A stretch of DNA of 64,000 bases from Sphaerosporella brunnea (Eukaryota > Ascomycota > Pezizomycetes > Pezizales > Pyronemataceae), in the NCBI GenBank assembly GCA_008704415.1, contig VXIS01000226.1, forward strand, positions 16,538 through 80,537. Direction: 5' to 3'. A model generated the notes under the pieces. It had not been told where the DNA came from, ran no database searches, and saw nothing but the letters and a program-made list of their open reading frames with translations. Position numbers and translations under genes: made by a program. This document shows, piece after piece, positions 1 to 11,146 of this stretch; position 1 is the stretch's first letter, and every line of letters begins with the position of its first letter.

Positions 1-931
1 CAGGTACCGGAGGCGTCGTCTGCAAACGTCATATCGACTCGTATTACCTTTCCTCGCTAGAGATCGTCTTTGCCGCCCAGCAGCAGGCCAAGCATCCCAA
101 CCCGAGCAAGTGGTCCGAGACCGGCCGCTTCGGGTCGAAGTTTGTGACGTGCGTGGTATCCGGCAACGAGGATGGCGGTATCGACGTGGCTGCGTACCAA
201 GTTTCCAACTCAGCGGTGGAGATGGTTCGCGCGGATATCATTGAGCCATGCGCTGAACCCAACCTCATGCTAGTGCGCGAGGAGGACGGCAAGGCCAGAT
301 ACGTACCCGAGGTGTTTTTCCGACACAAGAACGTGTACGGCGTCAACGTGCAGGAGAACGCGAAGCCCGCTTTCCCGGTCGAATACTTGCTGGTTACCTT
401 GACTCACGGATTTCCGACCAATGCGAACCCGGTGTTCAAGGCGCCCAACAAGTTCCCGATCGAGAACCGCGAAGTGATCGGTACCAACCAGGACCACACT
501 GCCGTGGCCAAGCAGCTGGCCGTCAAGACTGGAGCTCCCGAGGGCGGCATCGCCGCAGTTTCCGACTTCCATCTGCTCAATTTCCTCAGGAACTGGGGAG
601 TGCTTGACAAGGTTTGATTTTTCTGTTTTCTGCATAGGAACTGCGCTAATCAGTGTGTGATGTCAATGATTAGAAGGAGGAAGAACTTGTGGCACAGGTG
701 GCCACGACGATGGACCCGAGCGTTGGAAACCGTCTGCTGCAGACACCCGGATGGCAGACGCTGATGACTATTCTCAAAGAGAGCGGTGGGTTACCCCCCC
801 CTACTCAACATCCTGTCTCGAGAAAACGCGGCAGTAGTGAAGAAGAGATTACTACCACCACTGCTAGTACCGACGCGGACGGAAGTGGACGATTAGCTAA
901 ACGTTTCCGGTTATTTAGTCTGAAGGAGTAG
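1..931 (+). CDS. NPL4: NPL4, Cdc48-Ufd1 cofactor (3' part)
   Basis: C-terminal part of the ubiquitin-recognition cofactor that works with Ufd1 and the Cdc48/p97 ATPase to extract ubiquitylated proteins in ER-associated degradation and at the nuclear envelope. The window opens inside the gene. Reading frame 3 is open from the first base, giving about 203 codons, then a 62 nt intron (612-673, GTTTGA...TTAG) and a last exon at 674-931. Recognisable stretches are [19 protein letters not shown], the [13 protein letters not shown] segment and the closing [14 protein letters not shown] followed by KEEELVAQ, all in the order of the NPL4 domain. The last exon ends in a basic tail ([10 protein letters not shown]) after a Ser/Thr-rich stretch that is probably lineage-specific. 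The zinc-finger N terminus lies outside the window. The splice follows from frame continuity and family similarity. Confidence 0.92.
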
Positions 932-1998
932 TTGACGTGCTACTACTGCGTTCGTTCGGTCGATTGTTCCTACGAGGGGAGATGGGGGAAATGGTCTGGG
1001 TTGGGTGGGGGGATAGGGATCTGGAAAGGGGGGCTTGCGTATTTACTACTACCTCTTTACTTAACTCGCCATAATGGCGTGCGCAATTGGATTGGCTGTC
1101 TATTTCCGCGATAGTGATGGGAGCAATTGTACTGGTGACTATTTCTTCGGCTACTTGCGCGTGTAAGATTGGTATGTGAAGCAATTGAGAATATCTAGAT
1201 GCAAGTTGGTAGGGTCTTGCGAACTGACGGAAACTTGGAAGAGAGAGGGGGGGCGAGTGAGTTTTAGTGAGACAATCGGCCAAACGCACCCACCCTTCAC
1301 TTCATCGGGGTTTGATTCCTCTTGCCATACAGCCGTTCCAATAACACAAGGCCACACGAGGGCGCTGGGAGATAGTAATACAGAGAGTCCTAGGGATACG
1401 ATAAAGGTTCGGGGGGAGGGGCCGAAGGTTTGCAAAACTCTCTAATTTGAGCGCGAAGCAAAAGCTTGAGGGCCGGGGGAGGGGTGGGCGGGTTTCTTTC
1501 CATATCGGCCCGACAAGAACGGCGACGATGGTAAGTATGCCTGAGACCAGGAAAAAGCTTCAGAAAGCTCGAATCGCTTTGCTGACTTTTTGAACTCTGA
1601 GTTGTGCTTCTGCCCTCAACCTTGTTACACAACCAACTGCTTGGTATCTGTCTCCCGGCCACCCTTCGTGTAGCCTTGTGTTATTCATTCACAACGAATC
1701 GAATACTGCGGGGTTGGCACCGGGGGTTAAAGCACAAGTACAAGAGCGTCAATGCTGGCATGGACAGGATGTGACTGAGGTTTTCAAGTTTCAGGATGTT
1801 GGTATTGGTTAACGCACCGCTACCGGGAACTACAACTACCCAAGCCCGGGGGTTGGGGAAAGGGAGGAAGAAGTAGGAGGATAATGGTGGTGAAGCTGTG
1901 AAAAAATACCAGATGAATTTGTGTGCGACGGGTTTGGATATGTTGTGGCTCGTCACCATGTAGCACTCGACAACAAGCCGGTAAGTATTAAGCATCTA
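932..1998. other. intergenic, convergent 3' ends of NPL4 and PPE1
   Basis: About 1.07 kb with no coding region I can support. Short open frames here have no recognisable domain. It should hold the 3' untranslated regions of the two converging genes. Confidence 0.6.
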
Positions 1999-3389
1999 CT
2001 AAATAGACGTATAATGCATTCCCGCCGCGGGCCTGTACATATCGCCCACCTTCGGGGGCAAGACGAGAGCACTGCGCACATTCCTCCTATAAAACTCTAC
2101 CAACTGCGGCAAAACACATGTCAGCACTTGCATCCCCTCACCTCCCCCCCTCCCCCCCAACAGAGGGAATCACTTACCGCAGCCGCAGTCTTCTCGGGCG
2201 CATCCTCATGCACAAAATGGCCGACCTCGGGCAGAACGAGGAGCTGGTACTTCCCCTGCATCTGTCCGATCATGAGTTCCTTATCCAGCCGGTCGGTGCC
2301 GGCCAGGATCAACAGCTTCCCGCCGACGGCGGACAGAAACTTCCGCGACAGCCCCACGAACCAGCCCTCCCAGAACGGCTGCGTGGAGGCTAAGTCTGTG
2401 CGCCAGCGCCAGGCGCGGGAGTCTCCCTCTGCCGCGTCCGCCTGCCGCGTGAGCAGTGCGGGAACACTAATCCTGGCGGACGTGGGGTTCCGGAGTGTCC
2501 GCGACCGCGTGTGCCATTCGATCCCTTGCGAGAGCGATGCGAACCCCGAGGGACGGGAGGACAGGTACGTGTGCATACTCTGAAGCGCGTCGATGGCCGA
2601 GCCTTCGACTACATCCAACACTGCATAGCCTAGCAATGCTGCGCCGAGCTTTCCGCTTGCCGCGAGATCCACGACTACTGCCCCGCCGAGTGAGTGCCCG
2701 ACGAGAACTATCTCCGGGAACTTCGTCCAGCCACAGTGCTGCGCTGTGAGGTGGATCATCGCTAGTAGGTCCGCCGAAAGCGTGCTCAGAGAGAGATCGC
2801 TGTCGTCGGAGGTTACGGTTTCGCCGTGGCCGCGGCAGTCAGGGGAGAGTACGCCGGCGCTGGGGAGAAGTCGCCGGATACTGGTTGCTAGCAGCGCGAA
2901 GGAGAGGCCCGAGGAGCCAGCGCCATGGTGGAAGATGAAGAGGGGTCCAGGATTCGTCGGGGACGCGAGTGGCGGTGTGAAGTAGGCGTGGAAGGTCGCG
3001 TTTGGAGAATCGGGGGATGTCAGACGGAGCTCCTGTGAGAAGTGGGTCTGCCATGGAATTGGATCAAAGGTCGGCTTTTTTCTAGGCCTGCGAAGGCATT
3101 AGTGGTTGCTTCTTTGCCGATCGGGGGGGGGGGGTTGGACGGACTGTGGTGGCCGCGCGAAGAGCGGTTTAATGGTGCCGGTTGAAGAGGCGGAGGATGC
3201 GGATGATGAGTCGTCAGTCAGCGGAGAAGGCGGCGGACGGCCGTGGTTGGTGCCTCCGTCTTCCGCTTCTTCCTCCATCTCTTCCGAAAGGATAGAGAGC
3301 TCGGAGAGTTGGTTCGTGGGCGGCATCGGGGGTTCTAGAGGTAGGCGGCGAAGTTTGGCTTTGAGGAATTCTTTGTGGAGATCACTCAT
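1999..3389 (-). CDS. PPE1: protein phosphatase methylesterase 1
   Basis: Serine hydrolase that removes the C-terminal methyl ester from the catalytic subunit of protein phosphatase 2A. Three exons on the minus strand: 3389-3145, 3087-2178 and 2103-1999, 419 codons plus stop, the usual fungal length. The start MSDLHKEFLKAKL is typical. Catalytic elements are GHSLGGA (nucleophile Ser), the Asp in AGTDRLD and the His in GHFVHED; an oxyanion-region FHHGAGSSG precedes them. The last exon supplies the family ending LVEFYRRN..ALVLPPKV. Intron 1 (3088-3144) has a weak donor, GTCCGT, and contains a run of 13 C, but it is the only splice that keeps the frame. Intron 2 (2104-2177) has a good GTAAGT donor. 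Confidence 0.93.
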
Positions 3390-3676
3390 TGTTGTTGAAA
3401 GGGAGATAGAGGTCCATCATTGGGTGGATCGGGGGATTTGAGGTGGGGTCGAGCTGCTGGGAAGCTTGCTCTGGTGAGTGGGGAGCTCGCGTGTGCGGCG
3501 TCTAAAAAAACGTGGAATGCCGTTTGCCGCAGCCTCCGCATGCGCTTCTGCTTCACGGTATTCGATCGCTCCTAGAAAAGCAGAAGAACGCTTTATTACT
3601 GCAGAACCCATCATGCGAAAGGGACGCCTGCACGCTCAATCTCCATTCCCGCCAGCAAGCCTGCTCCGCAGCCGTT

Positions 3677-4126
3677 TCACTGCGACTTCTTCTCATCGTC
3701 TGCGCCGTCCTCGGCCATCGCAACCATTACATACGCTATCAAAACCGCATTGGCTGCCACCGCAGCCAATGCGCCCGCGACTGTAGATTGGCCTGAGATT
3801 GTGGACAGATATCAGCTAGCTGGCAGCTGTGCCGAAAGGTCATGACGTACCGACAAACAGCGACGTGACAGAGACGTAGTAGGTGCCCAACGGTGCGCCG
3901 ATCATGGCGGCCGTGAAGAAGAGGAGCTTCGCAACCACCGAACTACACGTTTACGGAAGCTCGATCAGAGAAGGCACAAGGCTGGCGGGACCGCAGCTCT
4001 GGAGCTATCATACCCAGGCACACTGACGGCAGTTTTCGCAGTCTTGGAATGCGCAATCGCTTGCTCAGGAACTGGCTTCTCTGCTTTGACGAGGTCTTCC
4101 GATTTGACGTTCCTTCGAGTGGCCAT
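3677..4126 (-). CDS. VMA21: VMA21, V-ATPase assembly factor
   Basis: Small ER membrane chaperone for assembly of the V0 sector of the vacuolar H+-ATPase. Three short exons (4126-4014, 3942-3851, 3792-3677) give 106 residues. I built it from splice sites, since no single reading frame shows it. Two hydrophobic segments are visible: KLLFFTAAMIGAPLGTYYVS and the region around AGALAAVAANAVLIAYVMVA, spaced as in Vma21. The donor at exon 1 is GTATGA and at exon 2 GTACGT. The C terminus is MAEDGADDEKKSQ; the KKSQ ending resembles the dilysine ER-retrieval signal of Vma21 proteins. The gene is divergent from the FUN30-like gene, with about 870 bp between the start codons. Confidence 0.9.
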
Positions 4127-4992
4127 GATGTTGATTGCTGCCGACGTTGCTGGTGAACACTTTTGGCTGTGGTGAGGGAATACCACGTGGTTGTTCCGCG
4201 CAAGAGGCTGAACGGGGTTTCACGTGCAAATGGCCGCGTCTGTCTGTCTGCAAACCACGCGTAACATGCTCAGTCAGTGTCTGCGCAAACAGACAGCTGA
4301 AAGGACGACGGCTCCAGATGGACTATACACTTTGCAGGGTAGGCATGTGTTTCGCATCGACTACGCGTATGCGCGCGGGTGTTGGCACTCTGCCACTTTC
4401 GTCGCGTGTTGCCATCGTGGAGAGCATGCTGAAGCACTCAGGCAGACAGGTACTCGATGCAAGGCTCCAACTGGATTGATGAGCCGTTTGTGGAGCCCGA
4501 TGCTTTCGTTCTTCCACAGTACTTGACTTGAGATTGAGATGTGCACTGTGGCTCACTGCATCTATGCTCACCTACAACACGTGCGCTTTCAAGGTCTTTT
4601 TTGTTTTTTTTTTGACGGTTCGTTTTTTGGTGGCGCTTCTGTATTCTTCAATAGCATTCTCGCGACAGCATCTCTCCCCACCGTCAATTCCCCCCCACCT
4701 CACTGTACATCGCGATTGAACTGCACCCCAACTCACAGTTACTCACTCCATTGTCGTTGGCGGCCGTTCGAGTGCGTGCCGTGACGCAGACTCCCCCCAC
4801 ACCCCCACACGTCTTTTTCCCCTGGTCGCGAAACACCCACCATTCTACTTTCCGCGTTCCCCCTCAACCACTTCCCTCAAAACTTTAACCTCAACCCAAC
4901 CCAACCTGAATCGGCAACCTTACTTGTCACCCTCCTCCCCAAACACATCGCGAACGAACCCACCCCCCGATACAACCGGACAACATCACCTC

Positions 4993-7900
4993 ATGGCTCC
5001 TCCGCACGGTTTAGCGAGGACGTCGCCATCGGAGTCCACTTCTTCACCGAAACGACGCAAGATCGCATTCGACTCGGAACACAACAACGGTGAGAGAGAC
5101 GACTTGATGGACAGCTACGCCGAGGAACCTACTCTCCCGTCTGTCCTCAAGCCAACCCAATCCGTCCTCTGCACGAATAGCTTTTCGAGCATCCCTACTC
5201 AACCGCTGATTCCAGCCTCGCCCTCCCCTCCGTCGTCGTTCGTCACTCAGCCAACCCAACCACTCCCCTCGCAGCCATCGACCCCCCGGCGTGCACCTAC
5301 TGTTCAGGTGCCAGCTTCTTCGCCGTTTCAATACCAGCAGTCTTCTCCTCTGAAGCCCGCATCACCTGTTCGCCCCAACCCTATCAACTCCTTTTCCCGT
5401 CACTGTTTCTTACACCAGGCAAAGCCCGGCAATGTCCAACTGGATGTCGATGGGCCGCAGTATATCGGTTCTTCCTCCGACGATGAGTCTTCCCAACACA
5501 CAGTCAAGCCCGTGTTTGGTGGTGCAGTCAAGAGACTGGTCCCTTCGGCCAGCGCGATCCACAAGCTCCCAGTTCAGAGCTTGCCTCAGACGGTGCCTGC
5601 CTCACCTGTCAGCTTCGCGCAGTTTGCCTATAAGCCTCCCGTTAGCTCCCCGAAGCCAAAGGTTGGTCGCTTGGACTCTCTCAAGAGGCCGGCTCTTCCC
5701 CCGGGCATGAGCATTGCTGCTGCTCTTCAGCGACGTCCTGAGCCAGCTCTGCCCAATGCCGACACCGCAATGGACAGCATCCCGGAGGGCGATAAATTGG
5801 CTGTCGAGCGGATGAAGGTCGTTTTCCCCGATATGAGCATATCTCTCCTGCACAACATGTTCCGTCGACACCACGGCAACTATGACAACGCGGTGGAAGC
5901 CATCGTCAAGCTCAAAGAGGCAAACTCCATCGACTTGACCAAGGATGACGATAAAAATATTGCTACTACTCTCTCGAAGACTGCAAACCGTGGCGCTGGA
6001 GCCGGGAAGGTCGCGATCAAGGACAAGTGGTCTTCCACTCAGGCGGCTCGTATCAACAACATCTCATTTTCACCGCCAGCAGCTGCCCCCGCGCGTAAGA
6101 GGAAGCTTGTGAGAGGCTCCAACAGGACTTCGCGGGAACGCAGCGCAACACCCCTTCCCCAGGTTATTCTCGATGATTCGGATTCTGAAGTCGAAGAGGA
6201 AGAAGACTCGGAAGATGAGCGTCAGATTGAGGATAAAGTGCTCAAGTACATCAATGCCTGTAGTGTCAAAGAGCTTTCCGACATCGCTTGCACCACCGAG
6301 GAGATCGCGAATACCATCATTTCGCAGCGACCCTATAAGTCGCTCGATGCCATCCGCAGCGTCTCGTTAACCGCCGCTCCGACTAGTAAAAAGGGCAGGG
6401 GCAAAGGCAGGACCAAGGCGATTGGAGAGAAAGTCATCGACGTCTGTCTGGAGACTATGCGAGGGTACGTGGCTGTGGACTCTCTCATCAACAAGGTCGA
6501 ACAGCTTGGAAAACCGATTGCCGAGAGCATCAGGGCTTGGGGGGTTGATGTGCAGACTGGCACCGAAACCGGAGAATTGGCGATGACGGATATCATGGGC
6601 GAATCAGACTCCGCTTCTGCTAAAGACTCCGGAATTGGAACCCCGACAGACGATGGAGACACCGACATCAAGGGCTCCAAGCGCGCCAAAACTGCCGTCA
6701 GCTTTAAGCAGCAGCCTGCCAACATGAGGGAGGGTGTTGAATTGAAGGATTACCAGCTGGCCGGACTTAACTGGCTCAATCTGCTATACGAGAAGAAGCT
6801 GAGTTGTATTCTGGCAGATGAAATGGGTAGGCAATCTCTTCATCGTTGCTCCGAACCTCGAATATTAACTCTTTGACAGGATTGGGCAAGACTTGCCAGG
6901 TCATTTCTTTCTTTGCTCACCTGCTTACCCAGGGCATTAAGGGTCCGCATCTCGTCGTCGTGCCTTCGTCGACCTTGGAGAACTGGCTCCGCGAGTTTGC
7001 CAACTTTTGCCCTGCGCTCAAGGTTGAGCCCTACTACGGTCTTCAGAAGGAGCGGCCGATGATGAGAGAAGCCTTGCGCAAAGACCGCAGCTGGAACGTT
7101 CTGGTTACAACCTATCAGCTCGCCACTGGTGACAAGAACGACAGAGGTTTCCTCAAGTCCTTGCGGTTCAACTGCTGTGTCTACGATGAGGGCCATCTCT
7201 TGAAGAACGGTTCCTCGAACCGTTACGATGCGCTGATCAAGCTACCTGCGGATTTTCGACTCCTCCTGACTGGCACTCCGCTTCAAAATAACCTACAGGA
7301 GCTTGCCTCTCTGCTTGCGTTCATCCTACCTAGCGTGTTTGACGAGAAGAAGGCGGATCTCGCAAGTATTTTCAAGTACAAAGCGAAGACCACCGACGAC
7401 GAGGAGACGAATAATGCGCTGCTGTCTCAGCAGAGAATCGCAAGAGCTCGTGCCATGATGACGCCCTTCGTGTTGCGTCGGAAGAAGACCCAGGTGTTGA
7501 AGCATCTTCCTGTCAAAACCAATAGGGTCGAATACTGCGAGATGAACAAGTCTCAGTACGATCTTTACACTGGACTGATCGCTACAGCGGCGGAGGCGAT
7601 CGCGTTGCGTGCAGAAGGAAAGAAGCCTGACAAGAACGCTACAAGCAACGTTATGATGCAGCTCCGCAAGGCTGCCATTCACCCGTTGCTGTTCAGGACC
7701 AACTATCCTGATGAGAAGCTTCGCAAGATGGCTAAGGACATCATGAAAGAGGAGCAGTACAAGGCTGCTAGCCTTGAGCACATCGTTGAAGACATGCAGT
7801 GGATGAGCGACTACGAGCTCTCGAAGCTTTGTCTGAACTTCCCTAAGACTATCGGGAAGTATGCGCTCAAGAAGCAGGAGTGGATGGATTCTGGAAAAGT

Positions 7901-8496
7901 CCAAGCGTTCAAGAACCTTCTGTTGAACATGAAGGAGAATGGCGACCGCGTGCTGGTCTTTTCTCAATTCACCCAGGTCATGGACCTTCTAGAACAGGTT
8001 CTCACCACTCTGGACATGGGATACCTTCGCATCGATGGAAACACACCAGTCGAAGCGCGTCAGGATCTTATCGATCAGTACCATTCCGAGACCGACATTA
8101 TGGTGTTTCTGTTGAGTACCAAGGCCGGAGGCTTCGGCATCAACTTGGCTTGTGCCAACAAGGTCATCATCTTTGACAGCAGCTTTAACCCTCACGATGA
8201 CGCTCAGGCTAGTGACCGTGCGCATCGTGTTGGTCAGACTCGCGCGGTCGAGGTCATCAGGTTGGTTATCCATCAAATGTTCATCATCTGCAATACTAAT
8301 AACCATATTTAGACTAGTCACAAAGAACACGATCGAGGAACAAATCCTTCAGTTGGCGAACACCAAGCTGGCACTTGACCAGAGCATCAGCGAGGGCGAC
8401 GACAAGGTTGAAGGCCAGGGAGAACAGATGGTTGCGAAGATGCTCCTCGCGGCCAAGGGATTCGATGCGGACAAGGCTGATGCGGAAAAGAACTAG
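4993..8496 (+). CDS. FUN30: Fun30/SMARCAD1-type SNF2 chromatin-remodelling ATPase
   Basis: Single-subunit nucleosome remodeller of the Fun30/Fft3/SMARCAD1 group, active in heterochromatin maintenance and DNA end resection. Exons 4993-6826, 6880-8260 and 8313-8496 give 1132 residues. The open frame begins earlier, but the first ATG in frame is at 4993 (MAPPHGLARTS). A long Ser/Pro-rich N terminus is followed by a CUE-like ubiquitin-binding domain near residues 270-312 (MKVVFPDMSISLLHNMF). The SNF2 ATPase starts near residue 585; the P-loop ADEMGLGKT is split by intron 1. The Walker B box reads DEGH, the form typical of this subfamily. Helicase C motifs include VFSQFTQVMDLL and HRVGQTRAVEVIR, the latter split by intron 2. 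Both introns are 52-53 nt. Confidence 0.95.
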
Positions 8497-9099
8497 AGGA
8501 TGCTAAGCTCAGTATCCGGCAGATGGCGTAGGCGGGGGGTATTAGAAGGGTGGGTGCGGTACTTACGGAAGCATAGAGCGGCGATACATTGTGCTTTTCT
8601 TGCATTTTTCTTTGCTGTCTAATTTGCAGCTTGGGATGGGAATGATTCTTTGTCGCTACTGCATCAATACTTGTGCTGGGCATGGCAATGATTTGTTGCT
8701 TCTTTCTACATATTACTACTACTGCCTCTTGTGTCTGAAGTGTAATCCGCGCCATGTATGATAGGTTTAGAGAGGGTTGTCTTGTGCGGTTTTCTTGGTT
8801 TTCTTTTTGGTTATGATGGGCGTCATTGAGCGTGTTTGGGTCGTGTAAGCAGAGAGGGAATACCGGGCATTGATTAAAGTAGAGAGGAGGAGATAGAGTA
8901 CATATCCGACATACATACCTAGAGCAGGTACCAAGTAGATGCATCACCTTGCAGCTGGTTGCATGCGATCGAGCCACCACACCAACTCTATCCCCGCCCC
9001 CGCATTACGACCAAGCTCCCAGCAAGCTCCACCACAGCTCATCTTGTCGCTCAGCACCTCACAACAACCACCTCACGCCCACATATTCCGACCATCAAG

Positions 9100-10188
9100 A
9101 TGCTCCCCCAACCCCCTGACACGCTCAAAGCGATCCGGCCGTTCATCCAGCGGGGTAACCAGATGGCGGCCATCGACGCAGTAATAACTTACTACTGCTA
9201 TTTTTACGCGGTACGCCTTGCACTATCAAAAGGGCTCCACACAGCGTCTCCGGAATCGACGGACTACGTCTCCTCGGTGATGGAGGAGCTCGAGCAGCGC
9301 AAGGAAACACTCAAGGGCGACGACCGCATCGACGACGACCTCGTCGCGCGCGCATACGTTGAGAACTTTGCAACCCGCATCTTCGAGAATGGGTCCCGCG
9401 TGATCAACGCTGGAACTGCAACCGAGAAAACACCTGATACATTGCAGGCTGCCGCCGTGTTTTTGGAACTTGTCAGGATCTTTGATGAGGCGGACGAAGA
9501 GGTCGCGAAGAAAATTATGTATGCGAAGTTTCATGCCGCGAGGATTTTGAAGGCGGTTAAGGAGGGCAAGGAAATCAATCCTCCGCCTGCTGAGGCTACT
9601 CCGTCACCTGCTATGAGGCCCCAGGCTACGGTAGAGGATGTGCCGGATGGGGGAGAACCCCTAAGGCCGCTGGATCAGAAACCACCTCGAGAATATGCCT
9701 CGCCGTCACTCCCCGACGTCCCCCCTGCGGTGCCGGACCAGCAGCATGAATACTTTATGCCTGTGTCGGAAGTCCGCGAACCCGAGGCACCGCCGCTCAC
9801 AGCCCCATCCATGGGTGTAGCCCCGGATCTACATACGCACCTCCCACCGCCGGCGTCTCCCCCTCCTACTGCTTTTCCTCCTTCTCCGCCGGCGTTCCAA
9901 CAACCGATTGCACCTCCTCCTGTGTCGAATTTCCAGTCTACGCCCCCTCCCATGTCACATTTCCAGCCTACACCCGCGTTCCATCCTACTCCCGTGTTCC
10001 ATCCTACTCCCACCGCTCCTCCGCTCCAGCAATATTCGCAGCCGCCGACACAGGAGATCTCGGAGGAGAATATTAACAAAGCGCAGAAATATGCCAAGTG
10101 GGCGATTTCCGCGCTGGATTATGAGGATGTTGATAATGCGATCTTGCAATTGAGGAGTGCGTTGGCGGCGTTGGGGGTGAGACCGTAG
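9100..10188 (+). CDS. VTA1: VTA1, Vps4 cofactor of the ESCRT pathway
   Basis: Regulator of the AAA ATPase Vps4 that recycles ESCRT-III at multivesicular endosomes. A single exon of 362 codons; the ATG at 9100 gives MLPQPPDTLKAIRPFIQRGN, the expected Vta1 N terminus. The upstream open codons have no ATG that fits. The N-terminal MIT-like helical domain covers about residues 1-150, with AIDAVITYYCYFYAVRLALSKGLH and YAKFHAARILKAVKEGKEI. Next comes a Pro-rich linker (about residues 165-315) with imperfect repeats of the FQSTPPP/FHPTP kind. The C-terminal Vps4-binding VSL helices follow (INKAQKYAKWAISALDYED, AILQLRSALAAL). Confidence 0.93.
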   Translation: MLPQPPDTLKAIRPFIQRGNQMAAIDAVITYYCYFYAVRLALSKGLHTASPESTDYVSSVMEELEQRKETLKGDDRIDDDLVARAYVENFATRIFENGSRVINAGTATEKTPDTLQAAAVFLELVRIFDEADEEVAKKIMYAKFHAARILKAVKEGKEINPPPAEATPSPAMRPQATVEDVPDGGEPLRPLDQKPPREYASPSLPDVPPAVPDQQHEYFMPVSEVREPEAPPLTAPSMGVAPDLHTHLPPPASPPPTAFPPSPPAFQQPIAPPPVSNFQSTPPPMSHFQPTPAFHPTPVFHPTPTAPPLQQYSQPPTQEISEENINKAQKYAKWAISALDYEDVDNAILQLRSALAALGVRP

Positions 10189-11146
10189 ATAGTAGTAGCT
10201 AAGGGGAACGGCGTTTGGGATGGGGTTGGTGTAATCAGCGCTGTTATGTACATAAATTATGCAGCCCTCTTTTGTTTTGGGGGGGGGGGTTTGTTTTCCA
10301 TGGGCTGTGGAGAGCAAGTTCAAGTCCCTCGACAGTGGATCACGCACTATACTATCTACCATCCATCGAGTGGCAAGTAAGATTTCCTATGGTGCAGGTC
10401 ATGGCCATTAAGAACAGGGCTAACACTGTAGTTCAAGTACCTACTCATAAATCAAGTCGATACAAAATCTTGTCCATTATCTCCCGATATCACCGCCCAG
10501 GATCCACCGTCCCAGACCATACAGATAGTTGTTTGCTTTCGGTCAGTGACTGATACATAAGGCTGGATTCGGACACTCCTCGCCAGTGCCAGTGACGGGA
10601 CCGAGTGCTCTCCTGTGAACCGCGTCCGAACGTCCACACTCACAAAGTGGAACCGGGAAAAAAAAAAAAAAAAAAAAATAGACATTGGAAGACTTCCCGC
10701 AGCCGTCAAGAAGGGTTTAGAAGGGTTCCGGAAGCTTTGAAACCTTATTTTTCTGGAAAACCGGCGTTCCAGACGAAAAGTCTGAATAGAGGGGGGGGAG
10801 AGGTCTATTCAGACATCCAAACGTCCAAAACTCTGGGGTCATCATGCAAGGTGATTGGGGAGGTGGTTGCTCCGAATAGCCACAAAACATCGGCCATGAC
10901 GTCGCCCTCGACCGGTGGTGGTGTGAATGCAACAATCGCTTCACTTTTGAAAATCAGCCCAACGGGAATGGGGGGACGCTTTCAGGCACGGTTTCTGACT
11001 TCTAAATCCTTCTACATTCCTGCGGGAAGTCTTCCATTATCACCAAGATTACTATAATTGCAACCGCATACAACTCCCGACTCCTTACAACAAACTGGTA
11101 TCAATCCCTCATCCCTCATCCCCTCCCCAAGGGCACCGCACTCCCC
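10189..11146. other. intergenic between VTA1 and EXO70
   Basis: About 960 bp between the converging VTA1 and EXO70 genes. It holds an A21 tract (10658-10678) and a fold-back repeat listed separately. No coding region supported. Confidence 0.55.
10686..11036. repeat. fold-back segment with 17 bp perfect terminal inverted repeat
   Basis: TGGAAGACTTCCCGCAG at 10686-10702 is repeated exactly as its reverse complement at 11020-11036. Inside lie two further perfect hairpins: TCTGGAA/TTCCAGA (about 10752-10773) and GTCTGAATAGA/TCTATTCAGAC (10780-10790 with 10804-10814). No clear target duplication was found. It may be a small non-autonomous element or a structured 3' region. Confidence 0.5.

Noticed and set aside
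1921..2583. 220-codon plus frame
   Set aside because: Antisense of PPE1 exons 2 and 3.
7326..7967. 213-codon minus frame inside the FUN30-type gene
   Set aside because: Antisense shadow of a conserved helicase exon with no domain of its own.
10658..10678. A21 tract as the tail of a retroposed gene
   Set aside because: No coding or SINE-like sequence precedes it on the matching side and no target duplication is visible.
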